A stretch of DNA of 64,000 bases from Streptomyces ambofaciens ATCC 23877 (GCF_001267885.1 NZ_CP012382.1:8109001-8173000); one strand, 5' to 3'. Positions 44,318 to 53,849 are shown, counted from the first letter of the stretch. The notes: a model not told the origin generated them from the sequence alone. A program made the numbers and translations.

Positions 44318-44913
44318 CCCTCCAGCCCACCACCCCTAAGGCGGGCCCGCCCCCGCACCTCACCGGCCTCGGCGCCGAAGCACACCACTGGCTGAGCGCC
44401 GCCCACGCCGCCGCCACCGCACAAGATGCCCGCTGGGAACTGCACTTCGCCGAAGCCGGCCGCCGCTGCGGCCCCGCCCACGCCGACTCCGCCCGCGTCC
44501 TGCTGCTGACCGCGGCCCGCCCCCACCCGGCGACCCTGACCCGGCTCTACCGGCAGGGAACAGCCCCCGAGCGGCGCGCCGTCCTGCTCGCCCTGCACCC
44601 CCTGCACTGCGACCCCGCCGTCGGCCTGCCCCTGGTGGAAGACGCCCTGCGCACCAACGACACCACCCTGTTCACGGCAGCCCTCGGCCCCTACACCGCC
44701 CGCCACCTCGACGCCCACCAGTGGCGGCACGCCGTACTGAAGTGCCTGTTCACCGACGTGCCCGTGACCCGGATCGACGGCCTCGCCGCCCGCGCCCGCG
44801 GGGATGCGGAACTGGCCCGCATGCTGCGCGCCCACGCCGCCGAACGCACCGCCGCCCACCGCGAGATCCCCGCCGGCCTCCCGCACGTGCTCGCCCTGAC
44901 CCAGGAGCAGTGA
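44314..44913 (+). CDS. eboA: EboA-domain protein
   Basis: A 199-residue soluble, mostly helical protein from ATG 44314 (ACGGAGGAAC upstream). It matches the EboA pattern, notably the C-terminal AVLKCLFTDVPVTRIDGLAARARGDAELARML segment (given here as spaced family blocks VLKCLFTDVPVTRIDGL and DAELARML), and TAALGPYTARHLDAHQWRHA before it. EboA has no known enzymatic function but is a defining member of Ebo operons, which in cyanobacteria are needed to move scytonemin precursor to the periplasm. Coupled to both neighbours. Confidence 0.82.
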   Translation: MTLQPTTPKAGPPPHLTGLGAEAHHWLSAAHAAATAQDARWELHFAEAGRRCGPAHADSARVLLLTAARPHPATLTRLYRQGTAPERRAVLLALHPLHCDPAVGLPLVEDALRTNDTTLFTAALGPYTARHLDAHQWRHAVLKCLFTDVPVTRIDGLAARARGDAELARMLRAHAAERTAAHREIPAGLPHVLALTQEQ

Positions 44914-44915
44914 CC

Positions 44916-45791
44916 TTGCGCATCTTCGACCCGCACATCCACATGACCTCCCGCACCACCGACGACTACGAGGCCATGTACGCCGCCGGTGTCCGGGCCG
45001 TCGTCGAGCCGTCCTTCTGGCTCGGCCAGCCCCGCACCTCGCCCGCCTCCTTCCGTGACTACTTCGACGCCCTGCTGGGCTGGGAGCCCTTCCGCGCCGC
45101 CCAGTACGGCATCGCCCACCACTGCACGATCGCGCTCAATCCCAAGGAGGCCAACGACCCGCGCTGCCTGCCGGTCCTGGACGACCTGCCCCGCTACCTC
45201 GTCAAGGACCGGGTGGTGGCGGTCGGTGAGATCGGCTACGACTCGATGACGCCGGCCGAGGACACCGCCCTGGAGCAGCAGCTCCAGCTGGCCGCCGACC
45301 ACGGCCTGCCCGCCCTCGTGCACACCCCCCACCGCGACAAGCTCGCCGGCCTCCACCGCACCCTCGACGTGGTCCGGGGGTCCGCGCTGCCCACCGACCG
45401 GGTGCTCGTCGACCACCTGAACGAGACCACCGTCAAGGCCGCCAAGGACAGCGGGGCCTGGCTCGGCTTCTCCGTCTACCCCGACACCAAGATGGACGAG
45501 GACCGCATGGTCGCCGTGCTGGGGGAGTACGGACCCGACAAGGTCCTGGTCAACTCCGCCGCCGACTGGGGCAGGAGCGACCCGCTCAAGACCCGCAGGG
45601 TCGGCGACGCCATGCTGCGCGCCGGCTTCACCGAGGACGACGTGGACCGGGTGCTGTGGCGCAACCCCGTCGCCTTCTACGGCCTCAGCGGACGCCTCGA
45701 ACTCGGCGTCGCGGACACCGGCACCACCCACGAGGGCAACTCCGTCCTGCGCGGCGCCCCCGCCACCGAACCGCTCCCCGCAGGCGCGTGA
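44916..45791 (+). CDS. eboB: TatD-family metal-dependent hydrolase (EboB-like)
   Basis: A 291-residue TatD-type TIM barrel. The start is TTG 44916, eight bases after AGGAG and giving MRIFDPHIHM; GTG 44910, overlapping the eboA stop, is the alternative. Metal ligands are visible: DPHIHMTS (His-x-His), GEIGYD (Glu), LVHTPH (His), DHLNE and NSAADWG (Asp). TatD enzymes are cytosolic phosphodiesterase/amidohydrolase-like proteins; EboB homologues have no defined substrate. The fit to Ebo operon content is strong. Confidence 0.87.
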   Translation: MRIFDPHIHMTSRTTDDYEAMYAAGVRAVVEPSFWLGQPRTSPASFRDYFDALLGWEPFRAAQYGIAHHCTIALNPKEANDPRCLPVLDDLPRYLVKDRVVAVGEIGYDSMTPAEDTALEQQLQLAADHGLPALVHTPHRDKLAGLHRTLDVVRGSALPTDRVLVDHLNETTVKAAKDSGAWLGFSVYPDTKMDEDRMVAVLGEYGPDKVLVNSAADWGRSDPLKTRRVGDAMLRAGFTEDDVDRVLWRNPVAFYGLSGRLELGVADTGTTHEGNSVLRGAPATEPLPAGA

Positions 45792-45794
45792 CCC

Positions 45795-46967
45795 GTGCGC
45801 TTCCGGCACCCCGACGGGTCCACCGTCCATCTCGCCTACTGCACCAACGTGCATCCCGCCGAGACCCTCGAGGGGGTGCTGGCCCAGCTGCGGGAGCACT
45901 GCGAGCCGGTCCGGCGCAGGCTGGGCCGCGACCGGCTGGGCATCGGTCTGTGGCTGGCCCGTGACGCCGCCCACGCCCTGGTCACCGACCCCGCGGCCCT
46001 GCGCGCCCTGCGCGGCGAGCTGGAGCGGCGGGGACTGGAGGTCGTCACCCTCAACGGCTTCCCCTACGAGGGATTCGGCGCGGAGGAGGTCAAGTACCGT
46101 GTCTACACGCCGGACTGGGCCGACCCCGAGCGCCTGGAGCACACGACATCGCTGGCGCGGGTCCTGGCGGGGCTGCTGCCCGACGACGTCACCGAGGGCA
46201 CCATCTCCACGCTGCCGCTGGCCTGGCGCACCGCCTACGGCCAGGCCCGCGCCGACCAGGCCCGCGCCGCGCTGCTCACCCTCGCCGAACGCCTCGACGC
46301 CCTGGAGGAGCTGACCGGCCGCTCGGTGCGCATCGGCCTGGAACCCGAGCCGGGCTGCGTGGTGGAGACCACCCGTGACGCGATCGCGCCGCTGACCGCC
46401 GTCGGCCACGACCGCATCGGTGTCTGTGTCGACACCTGCCACCTGGCCACCTCCTTCGAGGACCCGGACACCGCCCTGGACGCCCTGACCGCCGCCCGCA
46501 TCCCGGTCGTCAAGTCCCAGCTGTCCGCCGCCCTGCACGCCGAGCAGCCCGCCCTTCCCGAAGTCCGCCGGGCACTCGCCGCCTTCGCGGAGCCGCGGTT
46601 CCTGCACCAGACCCGCACCACCACCCCCAGCGGCGCCCTGCACGGCACCGACGACCTCGACGAGGCCCTCGCGGGTGACGCACTGCCGAACGCCGGACCC
46701 TGGCGCGCCCACTTCCACGTCCCCCTCCACGCGGCCCCCGCCCCGCCGCTGACCTCGACGACGGAGGTCCTCAAAGCCGTGCTGGCCCGCCTGGTGGGCG
46801 GCCCGCACCCCCTCACCCGGCATCTCGAGGTGGAGACCTACACCTGGCAGGCCCTCCCGCCCGAGCTGCGGCCCCGCGCCCGCGCGCAGCTCACCGACGG
46901 TATCGCCGCCGAGCTGACCCTGGCCCGCGACCTGCTGACCGACCTCGGCCTGAAGGAACTGCCATGA
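45795..46967 (+). CDS. eboE: Metabolite traffic protein EboE (TIM-barrel)
   Basis: A 390-residue protein from GTG 45795. It matches the EboE pattern: LAYCTNVHPAETLEGVLAQL at the start, GLEVVTLNGFPYEGFGAEEVKYRVYTPDW (seen as TLNGFPYEGFG and VKYRVYTPDW), IGLEPEPGCVVETT, VCVDTCHLATSFED, and HFHVPLH near the end. The fold is xylose-isomerase-like with Glu/Asp/His metal residues. EboE is one of the best conserved proteins of the Ebo system, linked to transport of secondary metabolites to the periplasm in cyanobacteria. It overlaps the next gene by four bases. Confidence 0.9.
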   Translation: MRFRHPDGSTVHLAYCTNVHPAETLEGVLAQLREHCEPVRRRLGRDRLGIGLWLARDAAHALVTDPAALRALRGELERRGLEVVTLNGFPYEGFGAEEVKYRVYTPDWADPERLEHTTSLARVLAGLLPDDVTEGTISTLPLAWRTAYGQARADQARAALLTLAERLDALEELTGRSVRIGLEPEPGCVVETTRDAIAPLTAVGHDRIGVCVDTCHLATSFEDPDTALDALTAARIPVVKSQLSAALHAEQPALPEVRRALAAFAEPRFLHQTRTTTPSGALHGTDDLDEALAGDALPNAGPWRAHFHVPLHAAPAPPLTSTTEVLKAVLARLVGGPHPLTRHLEVETYTWQALPPELRPRARAQLTDGIAAELTLARDLLTDLGLKELP

Positions 46968-48376
46968 CCGATCCTCTCCAGACCGATGCCGGCCGCGATG
47001 GTCGCCCGACCCCGCTCCTCGTCCTGGACGTCGTGGGCCTCACCCCCCGCCTGCTGGACCACATGCCCCACCTCAAGCAACTCGCCCAGGCCGGCTCCCG
47101 CGCCCCCCTCGGCACCGTCCTGCCGGCGGTGACGTGTGCCGCCCAGTCGACGTTTTTGACCGGCACGCACCCTGCCGAGCACGGCATCGTCGGCAACGGC
47201 TGGTACTTCCGCGAGCTCGGCGATGTCCTGCTGTGGCGCCAGCACAACGGCCTGGTCGCCGGCGACAAACTCTGGGACGCCGCCCGCCGCGCCCACCCCG
47301 GCTACACCGTCGCCAACATCTGCTGGTGGTACGCGATGGGCGCCGACACCGACTTCACCGTCACCCCCCGCCCCGTCTACTACGCCGACGGCCGCAAGGA
47401 ACCCGACTGCTACACCCGGCCCCCCGCCCTGCACGACGAACTCACCGGCAAACTCGGCACCTTCCCCCTCTTCCACTTCTGGGGACCGGGCGCCGACCTC
47501 GTCTCCAGCCAGTGGATCATCGACGCCACCCGCCACATCATGGCCACCCGCCACCCCGACCTCACCCTCACCTACCTGCCCCACCTCGACTACGACCTCC
47601 AGCGCTACGGCCCCCACGACGCCCGCTCCCTGAAAGCCGCCGCCGACCTCGACGCCGCCCTCGCCCCGCTGCTGGACGACGCCCGCGCCCAGCAACGCAC
47701 CGTGGTGGTGCTGTCCGAGTACGGCATCACCCCCGTCACCCGGCCCGTCGACATCAACCGCGCCCTGCGCCGGGCGGGGCTGCTGGAGGTCCACACCCAG
47801 GACGGTATGGAATACCTCGACCCGATGGCCTCCCGCGCCTTCGCCGTCGCCGACCACCAGATCGCCCACGTCTACGTCCGCCGCCCCGAAGACCTCGACG
47901 CCACCCGCGCCGCCCTGACCGGCCTGCCCGGCATCGAGCAGCTCCTGGACGACGAGGGCAAGAAGGCCCACCACCTCGACCACCCCCGCGCGGGCGAACT
48001 CGTCGCCGTCGCCGAGCCCGACGCCTGGTTCACGTACTACTACTGGCTCGACGACCGGCGTGCGCCCGACTTCGCGCAGCTCGTCGAGATCCACCGCAAA
48101 CCCGGCTACGACCCCGTCGAGCTGTTCATGGACCCCCACGACCCCTACGTCAAGGTCAAAGCCGCCGGCGCCCTGGCCCGCAAGAAACTCGGCATGCGCT
48201 ACCGCATGGCCGTCGTCCCCCTGGACCCCGCACCCATCCGCGGCAGCCACGGCCGCCTCCCCGCCGGCGACGACGACGGACCACTCCTGCTGTGCTCCAC
48301 CCCCCACGCCCTCGGCGACCGCGTCGCGGCCACCGAAGTGAAACAACTCCTCCTCCAGCTCGCCGGAATCGGCTGA
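46964..48376 (+). CDS. eboF: Alkaline-phosphatase-superfamily phosphodiesterase (EboF-like)
   Basis: A 470-residue protein of the nucleotide pyrophosphatase/phosphodiesterase group. Motifs: LLVLDVVGL (metal Asp), AAQSTFLTGTHPAEHGIVGNGW with the nucleophile-position Thr/Ser, LTYLPHLDYDLQRYGP (metal Asp, with Gln where many family members have His), and VVVLSEYGITPV in place of the usual SDHG. These changes are shared, as far as I recall, with EboF homologues. There is no signal peptide, so it acts in the cytoplasm. It ends the Ebo-type operon; a 132-base gap follows before the ferredoxin gene. Confidence 0.82.
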   Translation: MTDPLQTDAGRDGRPTPLLVLDVVGLTPRLLDHMPHLKQLAQAGSRAPLGTVLPAVTCAAQSTFLTGTHPAEHGIVGNGWYFRELGDVLLWRQHNGLVAGDKLWDAARRAHPGYTVANICWWYAMGADTDFTVTPRPVYYADGRKEPDCYTRPPALHDELTGKLGTFPLFHFWGPGADLVSSQWIIDATRHIMATRHPDLTLTYLPHLDYDLQRYGPHDARSLKAAADLDAALAPLLDDARAQQRTVVVLSEYGITPVTRPVDINRALRRAGLLEVHTQDGMEYLDPMASRAFAVADHQIAHVYVRRPEDLDATRAALTGLPGIEQLLDDEGKKAHHLDHPRAGELVAVAEPDAWFTYYYWLDDRRAPDFAQLVEIHRKPGYDPVELFMDPHDPYVKVKAAGALARKKLGMRYRMAVVPLDPAPIRGSHGRLPAGDDDGPLLLCSTPHALGDRVAATEVKQLLLQLAGIG

Positions 48377-48508
48377 CACACCACCACCTTCGGCCCGAGC
48401 GGCTCGACCCGGTTCCCATCACCGCTCAGGGCCCGGTCGAGAAGGCCGAACGACCATCTGAGGCATCCCGGTTGTGGCCAGAAGACTCACCCAAAGGGGT
48501 TCGAGCTC

Positions 48509-48835
48509 ATGAAAAAAATCGCTTCGCCGGCCGCGCTGTCCGGGCGCGCCGAGCGGATCGCCCAGCGCGACCGTTCCGACGCCTGGAAGAAGCCGCCGCG
48601 GCGCATCGAGAAGTCCGAGTGCATCACGTGCGACACGTGCCTGCGCAGCTGCCCCGCTGAGTTCGGTGCCATCTTCGACCGCGGCCTGGACGTAGTGATC
48701 ATCCCCGAGCTGTGCTCGGGCTGCCCCGCCTGCGTGCTGGAGTGCCCCGTGGACTGCATCTACGTCGACGAGGACTGGACGCCGACCGACGACGCCATGT
48801 GGAACCACATCGAGCTCACCGCAAAGGGTGCGTGA
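48509..48835 (+). CDS. kinI: 2[4Fe-4S] ferredoxin of the hydrazine cassette (KinI-like)
   Basis: A 108-residue ferredoxin. It has two cluster motifs: Cys38/41/44/48 (CITCDTCLRSCP) and Cys69/72/75/79 (CSGCPACVLECP). A basic N-terminal tail of about 34 residues and a C-terminal acidic segment flank them. It would pass single electrons to an oxidoreductase. Position at the head of the glutamylhydrazine cassette matches the kin cluster, where a ferredoxin gene precedes the others. The next gene starts on the last base of its stop, so expression is coupled. A partner enzyme that needs the electrons may be the unknown protein that follows. Confidence 0.85.
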   Translation: MKKIASPAALSGRAERIAQRDRSDAWKKPPRRIEKSECITCDTCLRSCPAEFGAIFDRGLDVVIIPELCSGCPACVLECPVDCIYVDEDWTPTDDAMWNHIELTAKGA

Positions 48836-50754
48836 TGAATGCCTTGCCCGAGCGCGGGGAGTCCCGCCGTGCCGCCAACGCCCGCAAGCGGGTCAGCCGC
48901 CGGCCCAGCCGTCTCGGCCTGGTCGCGGGAGCCACACTCAAGCCCGACCGGGTACGGGAGGCCGACGCCGGCTTCCCGGGCCTGCTCAAGCGGGCCTGGC
49001 AGCGTGCCGAAGAGGCCGATGACCTGCGGTCGTTCGTCGAGGTGCTGCTGACCCTGGACGGCCACGTACCGGCCGACGTCCAGCTGCGGGCGCTCAGCGC
49101 GCCCGAGGAGGCGGCGCTGGCCACCCTGTGCGGCCTGACCTGGCGCACCCAGGAGACCACCACCACCGCCGCGGATGCGGGCGCGGACGGCGACGGCGGC
49201 CCGGAGCCCGTCTTCCTCGGCGAGATCGCCCTGGCCACCAGCGGCCGTGTCGTCCTGCGCGTCCCCTCCCAGGCGCCGCTCAAGGCCGACCAGCTGGTGG
49301 GCGGCGTACGCCGCGTGCCCTGGACCCAGGCCGACCTCGACGGCTACCGGGAGTATCTGCGCCGCGCCGAGGTGCGGGTGGCCGAGACCGTCGCCGACTG
49401 CCGCCGCTGGCTGGACGCCCAAGGGCCCCAGGGCCGTGACGCGCTGCTGGAGCAGGCCAAGGAGGCGGCGCTGCGCACCGCGCCGTTCGTGCTCTACCAG
49501 CAGGGCAGGCAGTACACGAACTTCCGCGACCACAACACCCTCACCGGCAAGACGCTGTGGCCGGGCCACCCCGACTGCGCCCTGAGCAGCCTGCAGGGCC
49601 TGCCGCTGGAACTGTGGTCCGACCACGACGCGCAGCTGCTGGTCTGCCTCACCCTGCTCGTCCGCTCGGCCGGCCCCGGCCGCGTCGAGGAGGCCAACGG
49701 CACCCAGCTCACCGTCGACCACCTCGCCCACATGCTGGAACGCATCCGGCTCGGCTACAACGCCGCCCTGGGCCGTGAGCAGGTGCCGCCCGCCGCCTCC
49801 ACGTCGGTGGCCGACCTCAACGACCTGGCCGTCGCCCTGCGCACGCACCGGGCGGAGGTCGCCGGCCACGCCCAGCTCTACCGCGAGATCCACGGCGCCC
49901 TCATGCACAAGATCGAGAAGGTGGCCCGGCCCTACGCCGATGCGGCCAGGGCCCGCGAGGATGCGGTGGTGGCCCGGCTCACCGACCGGCTGCCGCTGAC
50001 CGGTGACACCCTTCAGGAACTGGGCCGGGAACTGGCCGCCGCCCCGCACTGGCTCGCCGCCCCGCACGGCGACTTCGCGACCGGACTGGAAGCGCTGGTG
50101 TACGCCTCGGCCGGCGCCGCCACCGAGGCGTTCGACGCCGACTTCGCGATGAGCCGCGGCATGCGCTCCCTGCCCGACCTGATCAGCGCGCTGCGCGAGG
50201 AGCGGTGGGCGGAGATCTGCGACTGGGAGATCACCCGCTTCTTCTGCTGCGTGGTGCCCGACCCGTCCGCCGCCCGGCACTTCGGCGGCTCCACCGCCGC
50301 CCTCGCCGACGCCGCCTGGGCGATGTCCTCGCGCATGCAGTACAACTCCTGGCACTTCATCGCCGGGAACCTGCCCAAGGGCCCCGAGGTCGTCGACCGC
50401 GACCACTTCGTGCCGCCCACCATCCCCGACGTCGCCTTCTACTCCGACCAGCACCACCACGGGCACGTCAACAACAACGTGCGGTTCTCCATCCGGTCGC
50501 CGCAGTCCGTCGTGGTGGACGGCCGCCGCTTCAACGGCTTCGTCGACCTGCGGCTGCTGCGCTGCGACGGCACCCCCTTCGACGAGCAGGACCTGCTCGC
50601 CGCACACCGGGTGTCCGCGTTCACCGCACAGGCCACCGGCCTGGCCGCCGAACTGGCCGCGGCGGGCGAGGAAGTGGAGGTCACCGCCTTCGACTCCCCG
50701 TGGCACTGGTCGGCCGTCACCGGCCAGGACAAGCCCGCCAGCCGCGCGTCCTGA
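48835..50754 (+). CDS. kinJ: Large conserved protein of unknown function in the hydrazine cassette (KinJ-like)
   Basis: A 639-residue soluble protein from ATG 48835 (overlapping the ferredoxin stop). I recognise no standard domain. Visible features: a basic N-terminus with RRAANARKRVSRRPSRLG, long helices through the middle (LAHMLERIRLGYNAALG, LYREIHGALMHKIEKVARPYA split), MSSRMQYNSWHFIAGNLPKG, and a striking YSDQHHHGHVNNNVRF near 545-560, which could bind a metal. It lies between ferredoxin and amidase, matching the uncharacterised member (KinJ/FzmP) of hydrazine cassettes. A redox or N-N-bond-forming role with the ferredoxin is a guess. Confidence 0.75.
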   Translation: MNALPERGESRRAANARKRVSRRPSRLGLVAGATLKPDRVREADAGFPGLLKRAWQRAEEADDLRSFVEVLLTLDGHVPADVQLRALSAPEEAALATLCGLTWRTQETTTTAADAGADGDGGPEPVFLGEIALATSGRVVLRVPSQAPLKADQLVGGVRRVPWTQADLDGYREYLRRAEVRVAETVADCRRWLDAQGPQGRDALLEQAKEAALRTAPFVLYQQGRQYTNFRDHNTLTGKTLWPGHPDCALSSLQGLPLELWSDHDAQLLVCLTLLVRSAGPGRVEEANGTQLTVDHLAHMLERIRLGYNAALGREQVPPAASTSVADLNDLAVALRTHRAEVAGHAQLYREIHGALMHKIEKVARPYADAARAREDAVVARLTDRLPLTGDTLQELGRELAAAPHWLAAPHGDFATGLEALVYASAGAATEAFDADFAMSRGMRSLPDLISALREERWAEICDWEITRFFCCVVPDPSAARHFGGSTAALADAAWAMSSRMQYNSWHFIAGNLPKGPEVVDRDHFVPPTIPDVAFYSDQHHHGHVNNNVRFSIRSPQSVVVDGRRFNGFVDLRLLRCDGTPFDEQDLLAAHRVSAFTAQATGLAAELAAAGEEVEVTAFDSPWHWSAVTGQDKPASRAS

Positions 50755-50876
50755 CCGCACCCCCCCAGCCGCCCGGCGGGTCCTTCCCCCGCCCCGCCGG
50801 GCACACGGCCACCCCAGCACCGTCCGCAGCGCCCCTGGACGCCCCCAGGCAGTACAGGAGCAGAAGGGAGTGAGCG

Positions 50877-52286
50877 ATGACCGCCCGCGGCATCCGCCGG
50901 ACCAAGGAGCTGCTGTCCCGCCGGGAGCTCACCGCCGTCGAACACGTCCACCAGGTGCTGTCGGCCATCCGCGAGCGGGACCACCTGGACGCGTACGTGG
51001 CCGTCGCGGGCGACGAGGCGCTGAAGGCGGCCGAACACGCGGACGCCCTGATCCGCGAACGCGGCCGCGAGGCCTGGTGGGACCTGCCCCTGCTGGGCGT
51101 GACGGTCTCCGTCAAGGACCTGCTGCAGACCCGCGACCTGCCCACCACGCGAGGCTCCCTGCTGCCCAACACCCGGCCCGCGCAGGACGCCCCGGCCGTG
51201 GCCCGGCTGCGCGCGGCCGGCGCGATCGTCGTCGGCAAGACCAGCACCTCCGAGTTCGGCTGGAGCGCCTCCACCGTGGGCCGCGTCGCCCCGCCCACCC
51301 GCAACCCCTACGACCCGCGCCTGACCGCCGGCGGCTCCAGCGGCGGAGCCGCCGCCGCCGTCGCGGCCGGCCTGTGCGAGGGCGCGCTGGGCACCGACGG
51401 CTCCGGATCGATCCGCATCCCCGCCGCGTTCTGCGGCGTCGTCGGCTACAAGCCCTCCTACGGCCGCGTGCCCTACTACCCCAACGGTGCCGACCGCCTC
51501 GCCCACCAGGGCCCCCTCGCCGCCTCCGTCGCCGACGCCGCGCTGCTCGGCCAGGTCATCGCCGGCCCCCACCCCACCGACCCCGACTCCGGTCTCGGCT
51601 CGCTGGACTCCCCGCGCGACGTGCGCTCCCTGCGCATCGGCTGGATCGAGTACGAGGGCACCGACCCGGAGATCCGCCGCGTCACCGACACCGCCCGCGA
51701 CATCCTCCTGGACGAAGGCCACCACGTCGACGAGGTCGAGGTGCGCTGCAACAACCTCTACCCGGCCGTCGTCGACATCCTCGCCGCCAACGAGGCGGCC
51801 GGCACCAGCCCCCAGGACGAGCACCTCATCGACCCCGGCCGCCTGCACGTCGTACGCCACGGCCGCACCCTCAGCGGCGTCGCCGTGATCCAGGCCGAGG
51901 AGATCCGCCAGAACCTGCGCGCCACCCTGCGCTCGGTCATGGACAACTACGACCTGCTCGCCATGGCCACCGTGCCCGTCGAGCCGTTCGAGGCCGACGC
52001 CATCGGCCCCCAGTGGGCCGCCGACGCCCGCGACCTGCTGTGGCTCGCCTGGGCGCCCGCCTCCTACCCGTACAACATGACCGGCCAGCCCGCCGCGTCC
52101 CTGCCCGCCGGCCTGACCTCCGCCGGACTGCCGGCCGGGGTGCAGCTCGTCGGCCCGGTCGGCGCCGACGACCTCGTTCTGACCGTGGCCCGCCGCCTGG
52201 AGGCGATGCTGGCGCCGCTGCCGCACCCGCCCACCGACCACCTCACCCCCGCTTCCACCGGTACCACCGGCGAAAGGACGTCCTGA
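50877..52286 (+). CDS. kinK: Amidase-signature hydrolase (KinK/FzmO-like)
   Basis: A 469-residue amidase-signature enzyme. It has the Ser-cisSer-Lys triad: Lys80 ([10 protein letters not shown]), cis-Ser155 ([15 protein letters not shown]) and nucleophile Ser178 ([20 protein letters not shown]). The C-terminal half carries the usual [21 protein letters not shown]. Such enzymes hydrolyse or transfer amides in the cytoplasm. In the glutamylhydrazine pathway an amidase homologue is proposed to cleave a hydrazide bond, releasing or transferring the N-N unit. AGAAGGGAGTG precedes the start; the ligase gene follows after three bases. Confidence 0.87.
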   Translation: MTARGIRRTKELLSRRELTAVEHVHQVLSAIRERDHLDAYVAVAGDEALKAAEHADALIRERGREAWWDLPLLGVTVSVKDLLQTRDLPTTRGSLLPNTRPAQDAPAVARLRAAGAIVVGKTSTSEFGWSASTVGRVAPPTRNPYDPRLTAGGSSGGAAAAVAAGLCEGALGTDGSGSIRIPAAFCGVVGYKPSYGRVPYYPNGADRLAHQGPLAASVADAALLGQVIAGPHPTDPDSGLGSLDSPRDVRSLRIGWIEYEGTDPEIRRVTDTARDILLDEGHHVDEVEVRCNNLYPAVVDILAANEAAGTSPQDEHLIDPGRLHVVRHGRTLSGVAVIQAEEIRQNLRATLRSVMDNYDLLAMATVPVEPFEADAIGPQWAADARDLLWLAWAPASYPYNMTGQPAASLPAGLTSAGLPAGVQLVGPVGADDLVLTVARRLEAMLAPLPHPPTDHLTPASTGTTGERTS

Positions 52287-52289
52287 ACC

Positions 52290-53801
52290 ATGTATGCCCG
52301 GTCATGGTCCACGCCCGCCCGCGAAGGCAGCGTCGGGCGCCCGTCCTTCGTCACCGACCACGGACTGTGGGACGAGGAGCGCCTCGCCGCCGCCGAACGC
52401 GTCGAAGCCGCCCTCGACGACGTCGACTACGTCCGCCTCGTCTTCGGCGACCCGCACGGACTGGCCCGCTCCAAGACCCTCACCACCGACGCCTTCCGCA
52501 CCGTGCTGCGCAACGGCATGAACTTCAGCCCCGGCCCGTTCCTCTTCGACACCGGACACGCCGTCGCCGTCGACTTCCTGGGCGAGCACGGCATCGGCGT
52601 CGACGAGATCTCCGGCGCGGGCAACTTCCTCCTCGTGCCCGACCCGGTCACCTTCCAGGTGCTGCCCGGACGCGGCCCGCGCACCGCCTGGGTCCTGGGC
52701 GACGAGTACCTGCGCGACGGCACCCCCCACCCGCTGTCCTCCCGGGCCGTGCTGCGCCGCGTCCTGGAGCGGTACACCGCCCTGGGCCTGGAACCCGCGC
52801 TGGGCCTGGAGGTCGAGTGGTACCTCACCCGCCGCCTGGACGACGAACCCGGCAACCAGGGCAACGGCTTCGGACTCCAGGGCCAGGCCCCGCGCGTGGC
52901 CGCGGTCAACGCCGGCTACCAGTTCAACCTCGACGCCGCCTACGACACCGTCGCCCCCATCACCGGCCCGCTCGGCCTGTACCTGCAAAAGCTCGGCCTG
53001 CCCCTGCGCTCGCTGGAACACGAGTCCGGCCCCGGCCAGGTCGAGACCACCTTCAGCCCGATGTCGGCCCTGGACACGGCCGACGCGATGCTCCTCTTCC
53101 GCACCGTCACCAAGCGGTACTGCGCCCGCCGCGGCCACCACGCCTCCTTCATGTCCCAGCCGCAGCTGGAGGCCGCCGACCCCAGCGGCTGGCACCTGAA
53201 CCAGTCCGTCGTGGACACCGCCACCGGCCGCAACCTCTTCAGCGCCGAAGGCCTGTCCGGCGGCCTGTCACCCAGCGGAAAGTCCTACGCCGAAGGACTG
53301 CTGACCTGGGCACGCGAACTGTTCCTGCTGTCCGTGCCCACCGTCAACGGCTACCGGCGCCTGGCCGCCGAACACGCCCTCGCACCCACCCGCCTGGGCT
53401 GGAGCTTCGAGGACCGCACCGCGATGCTGCGGGTCGTGGGCAACGGAGCGGGCGCCCACATCGAGAACCGGATGGGCGAGCCCTGCGCCAACCCCTACCT
53501 GAACATCGCCGCCCAGCTGTTCGCCGGACTCGAGGGCCTGCAGGCACAGCCCACCGACCCCGGCCCCGCCGCTCCCGCCGGCCCGCCCCAGCCGCAGACC
53601 GTGCCCCAGTCCCTGGAGGAGGCCCTGGACGCCTTCCGCGCCGGCCGCGCCGCCCGGCTCCTGGGAGCACCCCTGGCCGCCTGCATGACCAAGCTCAAGG
53701 AGAGCGAACTGCGGCGCTACACCGCCTGGAGCAGCGAACACCCGCCCGTGCCCGGACAGGTCACCGACTGGGAGCAGCGTGAGTACTTCGGCGCGTACTG
53801 A
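52290..53801 (+). CDS. kinL: Glutamine-synthetase-like glutamylhydrazine ligase (KinL/FzmN-like)
   Basis: A 503-residue GS-family enzyme. It keeps the glutamine-synthetase core: LEVEWYLTR (metal Glu), HESGPGQVETTF, FMSQPQLEAADPSGWHLNQS in place of the usual MPKP...GSGMHxH, and RMGEPCANPYLNIAAQLFAG. An N-terminal beta-grasp domain begins YVRLVFGDPHGLARSKTL. FzmN/KinL homologues use ATP to join glutamate and hydrazine, giving glutamylhydrazine. The altered ammonia-site residues fit a substrate other than ammonia, but that reading is by analogy. The gene is coupled to the amidase and followed by a strong hairpin. Confidence 0.87.
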   Translation: MYARSWSTPAREGSVGRPSFVTDHGLWDEERLAAAERVEAALDDVDYVRLVFGDPHGLARSKTLTTDAFRTVLRNGMNFSPGPFLFDTGHAVAVDFLGEHGIGVDEISGAGNFLLVPDPVTFQVLPGRGPRTAWVLGDEYLRDGTPHPLSSRAVLRRVLERYTALGLEPALGLEVEWYLTRRLDDEPGNQGNGFGLQGQAPRVAAVNAGYQFNLDAAYDTVAPITGPLGLYLQKLGLPLRSLEHESGPGQVETTFSPMSALDTADAMLLFRTVTKRYCARRGHHASFMSQPQLEAADPSGWHLNQSVVDTATGRNLFSAEGLSGGLSPSGKSYAEGLLTWARELFLLSVPTVNGYRRLAAEHALAPTRLGWSFEDRTAMLRVVGNGAGAHIENRMGEPCANPYLNIAAQLFAGLEGLQAQPTDPGPAAPAGPPQPQTVPQSLEEALDAFRAGRAARLLGAPLAACMTKLKESELRRYTAWSSEHPPVPGQVTDWEQREYFGAY

Positions 53802-53805
53802 CCCC

Positions 53806-53849
53806 CCGGGCGCCCGCGACACCACCCCCCTGGTGTCCCGGGCGCCCGG
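53806..53849 (+). terminator. 19-bp hairpin inside the hydrazine cassette
   Basis: The 19 bases at 53806-53824 pair with 53831-53849 with one mismatch and a 6-base loop, starting five bases after the ligase stop. It could partly terminate or protect the upstream mRNA, making the two downstream genes less expressed. Confidence 0.7.
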
